Of a stretch of 64,000 bases of DNA, positions 46,001-58,000 are shown piece after piece. Under the pieces are notes generated by a model. It made no database searches and was not told where the DNA came from. It worked only from the letters and a program-made list of their open reading frames with translations. Origin of the DNA: Macrosoma leucophasiata (lineage: Eukaryota; Arthropoda; Insecta; Lepidoptera; Hedylidae); contig JAWQUS010000022.1 of assembly GCA_036365455.1 (NCBI GenBank), forward strand, positions 2,728,001-2,792,000, written 5' to 3'. Positions within the stretch are counted from its first letter, which is position 1. Every line of letters begins with the position of its first letter. A program made the translations under genes and the position numbers.

Positions 46001-49000
46001 ATATGGTAAACTTTGCAGTTTACACAATATCGTTAAGATGTCGCTGTTCCCTTAACAATTGTACAACTATAAATTAGTGATGCGACTCGAGCCCTGTTTT
46101 TACTCGAGTCACTCGAGTGAATTTGTCAAACTCGTACTCGATTGAAAAAAAAAATTACTCGAGTCTCTATGCACTCGAGTTACCGAGTCAACTCGGCGCA
46201 TCGAGTTAATTCTGTTGCCACTAGATGTCACTTCACTACTCTATTTTACTTATCTGTGTCGGGCCGGTATAAACAAATCAAAACTGACAGGTTTAAACTT
46301 GCATCTCGTAGTTAACCGTACTTTAAGTTTTTTTTTCCAAAATTGATTGAATATTAGTGTTTAAAAGTGAAAAATACGTAAAAGAGTTGATATTCTTAGT
46401 ATTGGTGAATATAAATTAAAGTTTAAAAGTGATTATACCTTAGGTATTTAATTGTAAGTAACCTACTTAATTTTATTGTTAAAAAATATGAGTGAATAAG
46501 AAAATAAAAATTGCACTCGAATTGCAAACTTGCAACTCGAGTGCGATTTTCTACTCGAGTGAGATTTTTACTCGAGTGAGATTTTTTACTCGAGTGACTC
46601 GAAAACTCGAGTATGACTCGAGTGAGGCTGTAAAATTACTCGAGTGACTCGAGTCACAAAATTCCATTCGAATCGCATCACTACTATAAATACATTTACT
46701 GACCTTCAAAACGAGCGCATTAGATATCGCCAGGGGGTCGTTTAGCTCTTCTAATCTTAGCAGAATCAGGTATAACGCCTCTATGTCCAGTAATAATTGT
46801 TTGGTTCTTCGCATTTCTCTTGGTACCTGTTGGAATAATAAATTATTAATTTAATAAACGTACAGTACGCAAGATATGAGCAATTTCCAGGGTTAATTTA
46901 AATTAGCGCATCACCTCTCGACTTGAATGATCATCGCTCCTGTGCGCAATGCGCGCAGCTGCGGTACGGGCCTACGAGGTGGGCCTCTTGTCCGGTCACA
47001 ATCTGTTTTCGCTTCGACGAGGGCGTGCACTTAGATTTTAGGTATTTGCCGTGTGCCCAAAAAATCACCGGGGGCTTTATTAATTCCCTTTTTTTAACAT
47101 ATTTTTTTTTGTCGCCTCTTCCAGGCAGCCTCTACATCAATCCGAACAACATTTGCTCTACGACTTAATACCACGTCTGGCCTTTTCTATATATATGAAA
47201 AAAATAGTCGCAAAATGTGTTGGTAAGCGAATAACTCTTCAACGCCTGGACAAAGAATCATGGCAAGTTTCATACATTGATTTGTACAAAAAAAGTTAGA
47301 AAAAGGTACAAGGTAAAACGGATTAGAAATAGTATCTAGGGAACTAAAAAAACATCTTCTAGTATTTAAAATATTTTTAAAACACCGGAATAAAAAACGT
47401 CTTTCCTATCAACAGTAGAACACGGAGAGTTAAAAACATTTTAAGTATCAGGAAATGTTGTTTAGGTTCACTGGATAATATTTCCATGCTGTTTTACCGT
47501 GTACCTTTTTTTTTTCATTTTTTCTGTACAAATCTTGCCATGATCCTTTGGCCAATTCTTTTTTTAATGTTCGTTGAATTTCAAGGATGGTATTTACGGC
47601 GAGAAAAGTTCGGATAATTCCCGAGAAAATCCTAAAAACAGCCCTTTTTTTTCTCTATACAAATGTTTTCTAACATAAACATAGAGTCAATTTGAGCTTT
47701 ATTGCTATTGTATAAAGTTCATAATAAATTACAAGCACTCACTGTTGTCTAAGCAGCGTAGGTGTGTTCCTAATGTCAAAGACTCAATTTGCACTTTATT
47801 ACCGCTATACAAAGTTCATACTAAAGAAAACAAGGTTTTAAGGGTTAAAGTGGTAAAATGGGAGGGTATTGTTTGGATGGAATTGAAGTTAAAATTCGTG
47901 TGGGATTTTTGGTAGTTTCCAAGTTAGAGACTTGAAAAGTGATGTCCAGTCTTTCTGTTAGGAATAAAAAATACGTGTTTCAGTATTTTCTGAAAGGGGT
48001 TAAAACTAAATAGAGATTTTTAAAGTTATAGACGTGAATAATTCTATTAATACTCCACAAAGAGGTAAGCGACGGGAAACTTGATTAGGACATTTCCACG
48101 GGATCGTAAAATGACAACATTACGCGAACAACAGCTAGTTTTTCTATAAAAAAAAAAAAATAAGTTACCTCGGCGGGCGTGGTGGTGCTGGCCACGGAGG
48201 GTGCTCGCGAGGCGCGGGGTGCTCGCGGCCCCCGCTCCTCGGCGCCCACCAGCTCCACGTCGATTATCTTGCGGGGTGCTGTTACGCTGCCGCACTGAAA
48301 TAACACGATTGCATTTAGAGGCAAGTAGATATAGCCTGGGTGACACCAAGATATTTGAGAATGCCTGGCATGTGGCATTAAGCCCGCCATATACACAAGG
48401 TGCATAGAAGCATAAATAAATCTATACAAATAAATAAAACTGGAGTATCTATTTGTAATATAAAAATACCCGCTTTTTACTAAATGCATATGTATGTATA
48501 TACGGTACATATACCAAAACAACATTTTTTACAATTATTGTCTGTCTGTCTATCTGTCTGTCTGTCTGTTTGTCTGTGTGTCTGTCTGTCTGTCTGTTTG
48601 GCGGAGCTAATCTTGGGAACGGCTGCACCGATTTTGACGGGACTTTCACTGGCAGATAGCTGATGTAATAAGGAGTAACATAGGCTACTTTTATACTAGC
48701 CGCGCCCACGACTTCGTAAGGGTAGATACTGAACAATCATATATTCTCACGCGGGCGAAGTCGCGGGCACAGCTAGTAAATAAATAAAGCTAATAAGTAA
48801 TTTACTGATTAAATAAAAAAACGTAACTTCACGCCTGTAATCCCCGAAGGGATAGGCAGAGATAAATGCATGCATTCAAGCATACATGCAAACACCCACG
48901 ATTCGCCGGTTACGTTTTGGCCCATGTAACAGGTGGCGAGCCTGTTGACATCTCCGGGCACATTACCAAACTTCGAGGTACTTAGAAATTTCCCGAAAAT

Positions 49001-52000
49001 AGAAAAATCCCAATAGAACCAGAGATAAAGGACTTTAGACCATTATCTCTGATAACACCCTACCCGGGAATCGAACCCAGGACCTCAGCGTAGTAGTAGT
49101 AGTGGCCTGCTACCACTAGGCGCCTACCTACAGAGGCGCAGGCAGCGAAAAGTATATCAGTAGAAGGTCTCATTTCCCCTTTACAAACTGATAACAAGAA
49201 GAGTAAAAAGAAAAGAAAAAAAGAGTCATTCTTTGTCATTCACCGGCATTTATACCCCCATTCAGATAAACTTGGCTCATGCACACATTAAAGCTCATGA
49301 GTAATTTACTGATAAAATAAATAAAATCATCCACCAACCTGCAGTTTCCCTAGCGAGTTCTCGAACTGCGTGGGAACGTAAGTGCGGGGCGGCTCCTCGC
49401 CGGTGGAGTTGTGGCGGTGTGAGTTGTGGCGTTCCCTCCCATGAGTGATTCCATGATTGTTCTCCTGTTTCACGCCTGTTGAATGATAAGATTTATTTAT
49501 TTTTCAATGCAATGTCCAATTGTGGCAGCGTTCAATAATATACTTTATGTTTTGCGTAACAAGTTTGATTTACCTAAATTTTCTGTTTGTTTACATACCT
49601 ACTTAAAAACACCGACCGCGGCGAAGGCGACTTTACCTCAAAAGAATCGTCGAATGAAACAAACAACGCTGTTAGCTTTTGAAAACACAATCTAGGCATA
49701 GTTGTAATAAAGTCTATTTTATTTATCTCTTAACGCGTTGACAAAGAATATAATAATAATGGCAACCCATTATACGTCCCACTGCTGGGCACGAGTCTCT
49801 CCCCTTTTTGGGGGGAGGCCTGGAGCTTAATCCACCACGCTGCTCCAATGCGGATTGATGGAGGTGGGTGGGTTAGTGGCCAACCCGCTGTCGGATGTTT
49901 TCAAACCGCCCATAAGGCCTCCGACAAGGTTTAACGACTGCTATTCATCGATAGCAACCGAGACCGACGGCTTAACGTGCCCTCCGAAGCACGGAAACGT
50001 GCATTTAATTTGCCACTAGCGGTCACCCAGCACACTACCCGACCGCGCCCGTATTGCTTAACCGAGAAGATCGCTTACGATCTACACCAGCCGCGAAGCC
50101 ATGCGCGCTTCTTTATAAATTTGAAATGAATGAATAAGTGTTCACGCCCAAGTCCCCGCATGGGTAGACAGAGGTGAAAGGATGCATTCAAGCATACATT
50201 GTAATATTTTTATATTATGGCTAATTCAATATTATGGAAAGCTTTTTACTGGTGGTAGAGCTTCAGTGACGGAGCTCGCGGGCGTAGGCACCACCGCATT
50301 ACCTAATATACTTGCCGCTAAATGGTAGTGTTCAGCACTATCGTGTTCCGGTCAGGTGGTAATGTACGGCCCTGTAATTTCCGGCACAGAGGCATAACAC
50401 CTTAGGCCTCAGGAGTGGTAACGCATCTGCATTTTGACCTTGCTCTTCATGTGGGTGTCTATAGGCTGCAGTCATCACTTAACATCAATGTTAACTGCAT
50501 GCTTGTTTGCCACGCCCATTACATAAAAAAAAAAAAAGAATTAAATTTACTTACCGCCACTATAAAACGGATGGTTCTGTTGGTTGGCCTTGTGCGCTTC
50601 TTTTACACCTTCCTTCTCTTTGTTGGCCTGCCTCTCTAGGAATACCTACAAAGAAAACGACAATATCTATTGTTTTTGTATTATTTTTTCGCAATAACAC
50701 ACGCGAGTGGAATATGTTTAAAGAAACTACTATACAATAAATGTGAAGGAAGAATTTGACAGTCAGATCAGGCGTGTACTTCAGTATCTCAATTGGAAGA
50801 GCGGCTGGACTAGATTCCCAGTGGACGCGGGTTCAAGCTCCGCCTGAAGTCCAATTTTTCCTTCCATTTTTATTTAAAAAGACAATAATAATAATAAATA
50901 ATAATGTCAACCCATTATACGTCCCACTGCTGGGCACGAGTCTCTCCCCTTCTTGAGGGGAGGCCTGGAGCTTACTCCACCACACTGCTCCAATGAGTGT
51001 TGGTGGAGATACGGGTTAGTGGCCAACCCGCTGTCGGATGTTTTTAAACCGCCCATAAGGCCTCCGACAAGGTTTAACGACTGCTATATATCGATAGCAA
51101 CCGGGACCGACGGCTCAACGTGCCCTCCAAAGCACGGAAACGCGCATTATAATTTGCCACTAGCGGTCACTCATCAAACACCCGACCGCGCCCTTATCGC
51201 ACAACCGAGTAGATCGCTTGCGATCTACACCTGCCACGGGGCCATTTATTTTATTTTTTTTATTTTATGTAATGGAAGTGGCAAACAAGCATATAGTTCA
51301 CATTGATGTTAAGTGATGACTGCAGCCTATAGACACCTACACAACGACCAAGGTCAAAATTCAGATGCGTTACCACTCCTGAGGCCTAAGGTGTTATGCC
51401 TCTGTGCCGGAAATTACAGGGTCCGTTCATTATCACCTGACCGGAACACGATAGTGCTGAACACTACCATTTAGCGGCAAGTAGATTACGTAATGCGGTG
51501 GTGCCTACGCCCGCGAGCTCCGTCACTGGAGCTCTACCGCCAGTAAAAACCTCAATTATGCTCCTCTCCATAGCCCTTTGGCAAGTTCTCAGGTCTTGCT
51601 TTGTTTCCTTGGTATGGACCCAACATTTGACAGCCATACGTTAGACTAGGCAGTATGTATATTTTATTTTTTAAGAAAAATGGAAAGAAAAATTTGACTT
51701 CAGGCGAGACTCGAACTCGCGGCCTACTGGGAATCTAGTCCAGCCGCTCTTCCAATTGAGCTACTGAAGTCCTGCCCGATTTGTCAAATCTTTCCTTCAC
51801 ATTTATTGCATTGCTTTATGGTAGCAGCAGCGCCATCTATTGCCAACTATGCTAGTTAGGCAAATAGGTTTTTTTTTCTTTTTTTTTTCTTTCCATTTTT
51901 CTTTAAAAATAAAATATATTTCACAAGCATGTGTTAATGCGAAATAATATAAAACAATTATTAAGGGTAAAAGCGACTTCTTTACGATAGTCAATAAACT

Positions 52001-55000
52001 GAAAAGTCTATTATATCGGTTGCCTAACTAGCATAGTTGGCAATAGATGGCGCTGCTGCTACCATAAAGCAATGCAATAGATGTGAAGGAAAGATTTGAC
52101 AAATCGGGCAGGACTTCAGTAGCTCAATTGGAAGAGCGGCTGGACTAGATTCCCAGTAGGCCGCGAGTTCGAGTCTCGCCTGAAGTCAAAAATATTTCTT
52201 TCCATTTTTCTTCAAAAATTAAATATATTTCACAAGGATGTGTTAATGCGAAATAATATAAAACAAGTATGTATATTATTATGTACGTACCGTATAATAA
52301 AAGTCGTGTATGTATGGTGTTCCGGTGTTGAGCTGCAGCATCTGTATGTTTATGAGCCACTGCTTCTCGCGCTGCGTCATGAGGCCGGCGTACTCGTCGC
52401 ACTCACTGTCTACCCCGTTGCTTAACCTGAACATATATTATTCGACTTATTTAATTTTTAAAGAAAAATGGAAAGAAAAATTTGACTTCAGGCGAGGCTC
52501 GAACTCGCGACCTACTGGGAATCTAGTCCAGCCGCTCTTCCAATTGAGCTACTGAAGCCCTGCCCGATTTGTCAAATCTTTCCTTCACATCTATTGCATT
52601 GCTTTATGGTAGCAGCAGCGCCATCTATTACCAACTATGCTAGTTAGGCAACCGATATAATTATAATTATTCGACTTATTTCACTTACGGCCAAATACTC
52701 AAACGTCATTTAAATCTAACTGAGACTTAAGTCTTCAGTCTTTATAAAACACGTTCAAACGCTAGAGATAGCATATTTGAGCGTTGCTTAAAGTTGAGTG
52801 TCGTTTGAGTATTCGGCCATTATTGATGTTTTTACCCCACTAAATAAAACGTGAATGAGAGAATCGGTGTAAAAAAGAAAAAAGGCATGCTCGATGGCTT
52901 TTTTTATGTTATGGCAGTGGCAAACAAGCATGCAGTTCACATTGATGTTAAGTGATAACTGCAGCCTACAGACACCCACACAAAGACCGAGATCAAAATG
53001 CAGATGCGTTACCGCTCCTGAGGCCTTAGATGTTATGCATCTGTGCCGGAAATTTCAGGGCCGTACATTACCACCTGACCGGAACACGATAGTGCTGAAC
53101 ACTACCATTTAGCGGCAAGTATTTTAGATAATGCGGTAGTGACTACGCCCGCGAGCTTCGTCACTGGAAATCTACCACCAGTAAATTATAAAATTAAATT
53201 ATTTTAAAAACTTACAGATTATTCCCAAACGTCCCATTGTGCCTCTGATTGAACATCGGGTGGTTCACAAACTGATTGTTGCCGAACAAACTTCTATTAT
53301 TCAACATCGGGTGATGATTTGCATTGTGATAACTATTATTATAATTTAACATCGGATGAGTATTCTGTATTAACTGTACAAGATTTTGTGATGTCATATT
53401 CTTCTGCGAGTTATTATAAACCCGACTCTTCTGAACTTTAGAATCTGGCCTCGGAGTGGACGTTGGTGTTTTGACTTTGTTTTGCGGGGATTGGTTCAAT
53501 TGGTTGATTGGAACCGGTTGGTTCGTTTGGATCTGGTTGGTCGGTTTCGGTTGGTTGATTTGTGGTGATTGAATTTTTATTAACGGCTGGTTAATCATCA
53601 TATTCTGGTTTAACTGCTCCGGTTTTGATGGTGGTGGGCCCTGGAATGAATAAATAAATAATAAATAAAAAGTATTTTATTTCTGTAAATCTTTTTACAA
53701 AATTATACACCGAGACTTTACAGAAATTAATCGCAAGAATGAAAAAAAAACGAACTTCATGCCTGTAATCCCCGAAGGGGTAGGCAGAGGTAAATGCATG
53801 CATTCAAGCATACATACAAACACCCACAATTCGCCAGTTACGTTTTGGCCCATTTAACAGGTGGCGAGCCTGTCGACATCTCCCGGCACATTACCAAACT
53901 TCGAGGTACTGGGAAATATCCAGAAAACGGAAAAAGCCCAATAGAATCAGATATAAAGGAATTTAATTTCTACAATGTATGAACCTCGCGAAAACCTGCG
54001 AAAACGTTATAAACGACTTTACTCCATTATCTCCCCTACCCGGGAATCGCACCTCAGCGTAGTAGTGGTGGCCTGATACCACTAGGCTATCAAGGCAGTT
54101 TTAAAGGTTAAGCAGTTCAGTATATACGAAGACGAAATCGTGACAAACAGACAGACAAAATCAACGTCGTTACGTTCCAACGCTTTTGTAGTAAGTAAGT
54201 ATCATACTTACACGAAAATGAGGTTCATGCCACCCCGCAACTGGTTCCCGTTCGGCATCATCTGATTCTGACCCATATTTTGACCCATCTGACTCCAGTC
54301 TAACCTACCTGTCTCTTTATGAGCATTCTGACCCACATGGCCCATCACTCATTCTGACCCATATGGCCGGCCCATCAGACTTATTCTGTCTCACCTGGCT
54401 TATTACGATTTACCTGACTCATTCTGACCCACTTGACTCAGTCTGACCCACATGGTCCATTTGACTCATTTTGACCCACTTTACTTATTATGACCTGCCT
54501 GACTCATTCTGACTTGTGTACATAGATAAAAAGTACTTACACGAAAATGAGTGTTGAACTGGCCCACATTCTGGTTAAAATTCTGCCTCGGAATATTCAT
54601 ACCGGGTGGTGGAGCCATCATCCTGGCCTGACCCATCATATGAAACTGGTTCATGCCGCCCCCGAACTGGTTCCCATTCGGCATCATCTGATTCTGACCC
54701 ATCTGACTCATATTCTGCCCCATCTGATTCATATTCTGACCCATCTGATTCATATTCTGACCCATCTGACTCATATTTTGTTGACCCATCTGGTTAATGT
54801 TCTGATTCATTTGCCCAATTTGACTCATGTTTTGACTCAATGGGTTCTGCCCCATTTGATTCGGACCCATCTGGTTCTGCATTAACTGATTGTTACCCAT
54901 TTGATGAACATTCATACCCTGGGACAGGTTCATAACATTTTGTCCCATTTGATTGTTTTGAAACTGGTTCATCTGGTTAAATTGGCCCATGTTTTGCCCG

Positions 55001-58000
55001 ATTTGACTCATATTCTGCCCCATTTGGTTCATGTTCTGTCCCATTTGACTCAGATTTGGGGCCATGTGGTTCTGCATCATGTTATTTGGGCCAATCTGGT
55101 TGTTTTGACCGATGATCTTGTTGAGCGGTTGGTTGATTTGGTTGATGCCGTGAGGCATTGTTTGTTGGGGAGCGAAGGGCAGAGGCACAGGCGCTTGGAG
55201 CCCGGGGGGCCTTTGTAATATGACAGGCGGGAATCTGGGCTGAAATGGTTAAAGAAATATAAGCGTAACTTCACGCTTGCAATCTCCGAAAAAGTAGACA
55301 AAGGTTTGCATGCATTCAGGCATACATGGAACACACACGATTCGCCGGTTACGTTTTTGGAAAATGTTTTGCGTTGGCAATTTTTTTTTAATGTTATGTA
55401 AGTAGCAAACAATCATGCAGTTCACATTGATGTCAACTTGTTAAGTGATGACTGCAGCCTAAAAACACCCACACGAAGGTCAAGATGCAGATGCGTTACC
55501 ACTCCTGAGGCCTAAGGTGTTATGCCTCTGTGTCGGAAATGAAAGAGCCGTACATTACCACCTGACCGGAACACGATAGTGCTGAACACTACCATTTAGC
55601 GGCAAGAAAATTAGGTAATGCGGTGGTGCCTACGCCCGCGTGCTCCGTCACTGGAGTTCTACCACCAATAAATATAGCAAGCCTATTGACATCTCCACGC
55701 ACATTACTAAGATTACTAAATCCGATACTATACCCTGCGGTACTACTTATACTACCGGCAGTTTTCTAGAAAGTTCCACAATGAACATACCTGGAAGTAG
55801 GGCTGTGAGAAATTCTGCTGCGGCATTTGATTCTGCCGCAGCTGCCGTTCCAACTCTTCCACTGTACACACATTTTTCAAAGGTGGTGCGGGCTGGAAAT
55901 TAATGTTTTATTTTACTATTTTAAAGAAAAAAGCGGAGCGGCCAAGTGCGAGTCGGACTCGCGTTCAGATCACTCTAGCCGAAATACTGCTGGACAAAGT
56001 CTTCCCGAAAAACACACCGCGGACACTCCGCCAAAATTCCATACAAACGCTTTATTTGTTTTGTATTACACAGCCATCAATCAGTGACGTGTATTAACAC
56101 GTGCACCTGTGTGCGTAGCACGTGGAGAATACCAAACGTCGCCCATAAGAGGGGAGGAGGTTGGGTGAGGCGGGGAAATAGGGCGGGACGTCGAAGTGTC
56201 CATTCTATACGTAGTATTATTATATATTCTCTGCTAAAACTATATGTTTTTCATTTTCTATATTAAACATTCATTATTTAAATCAATTATTTAATTTTAA
56301 TATAAACTTTTTAGGGCCACCTGATGGAATGTGGTCACCGTCAGGGGAGTTGCTAACGCGCTGCCAGCCCTGAAGGACTCTTTTGACGCCATTTTGGAAG
56401 AACCCCATATTGTAGCACCGAGGGCACACCTCAGAGGGAAGTCCGTTCCACAATTTACACGTTCTGGACAGGAACGAACGTGAGAAGTGTCCAGTCGGTG
56501 AGGGTGGAACTTCTCTCTCTCGGCGGGTAATACGGTATAGGAAAAGAGACGGTGGCACCATGTCGAACAGTTACAATAAACACGTACCGTAGGTGCTGTG
56601 GTAGCGAAAGGCAGATCGTGCCTCCACACACTTGAACCGAGGGAGGCGCGCGGCATCGCCTCCGAATCGTCCAGTACTAGCTGACATAGCGATGCCTCTG
56701 AAAAACAAACATGTTAATAGGTTAGAATCCCACTGCAGAATCATTTCGTTCATCCAGATAAGCTGCAAACCTAATTTTTACGCTTATATATAATCTACAA
56801 TGTATATCCAATAGGTTGCCTATCAAAAAATGGCAGCAAGTATTTTTTACTTTGGGAAAGAAATTTCTTTTACATGTTTTTTCAATAAAATAGTGTTTAC
56901 TTCACGGCAATATTATGAAGACTCTGAAAAATCACGGCTGCCGTTGAGCACTTCGCCGCCCCTTCAGTTTATCGTTCCACCCCGATAACTTTTTACGTCC
57001 ATAACGTACATGTTTTATTTTATTTACATATTATATATATTTTGTACTTTTATCTCTGCTTCTATTGGGATTTTTCCATTTTCTGGAAGTTTCCCAGTAC
57101 CCCGGAGTTTGGTAATGTGCCCGGAGATGGCAACAGGTTCGCCACCTGTTACATGGGCCAAAACGTAACCGGCGAGTCGTGGGTGTTTGCATGTATGATT
57201 GAATGCATGCATTTACCTCTGCCTACCCCTTCGGGGATTACAGGCGTGAAGTTACGTTTACGTTTGTACTTTTATTTCTTTTCTTGTTTGTTTAATTGGT
57301 TTAGTTTTCTGATGTACAATAAAGTGTATAAATAAATAAATAAATAAATAAAGCTAAGTATATTTTTTTCATTAATATGAGATACGGGAGCCAAATTAAA
57401 AAGGCCGCATATAAGAGTTGCTGGCTGTTAAAAATAAAATGATTTAATAAAAAATACTTGCGGCCATATTTTGATAGGCAACCGATTATATATTCCTTAG
57501 ATTATAAATATGCCTAAAAATTAGGTTTGCAGCATATCTGGATGAACAAAATGATTCTGCAGTGGGATTCTATAGCAAAAATCCAAAAAATATATATCAA
57601 ATCTTCGAGTCAAATACCGAATAGAGAATTCCGGCATAAAGTTTGACTTTTAAAGCTTTAATAACTGACCTCAGCACCTAAAGAAGTGCAACTTCCTCTT
57701 CCTTTATGCAAGGTTGCCTGGCAGAAATCGCTACCTGAGCGATAAGGCCGCCCTGTACCTGTTTTACTGTCGTCTATTTATGTAAATTGTTTCTGTTTGG
57801 TGTACGACAAGAAATAAATAAATAAATAATAAATAAACTTCGATCATTTTCAACATCAGTTCATACCGATTCGAGAATGCGCTGATCAACGTATAATGGC
57901 AACCCATTATACGTCCCACTGCTGGGCACGAGTTCTCCCCTTTTTGGGGGGAGGCCTGGAGCTTACTCCACCACGCTGCTCCAATGCGGATTGTCTTTCG

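Noticed and set aside
54547..55218. Plus-strand frames rich in His/Leu ([16 protein letters not shown])
   Set aside because: Antisense shadow of the PATL1 MGQN repeat exon; codon pattern and splice sites support the minus strand.
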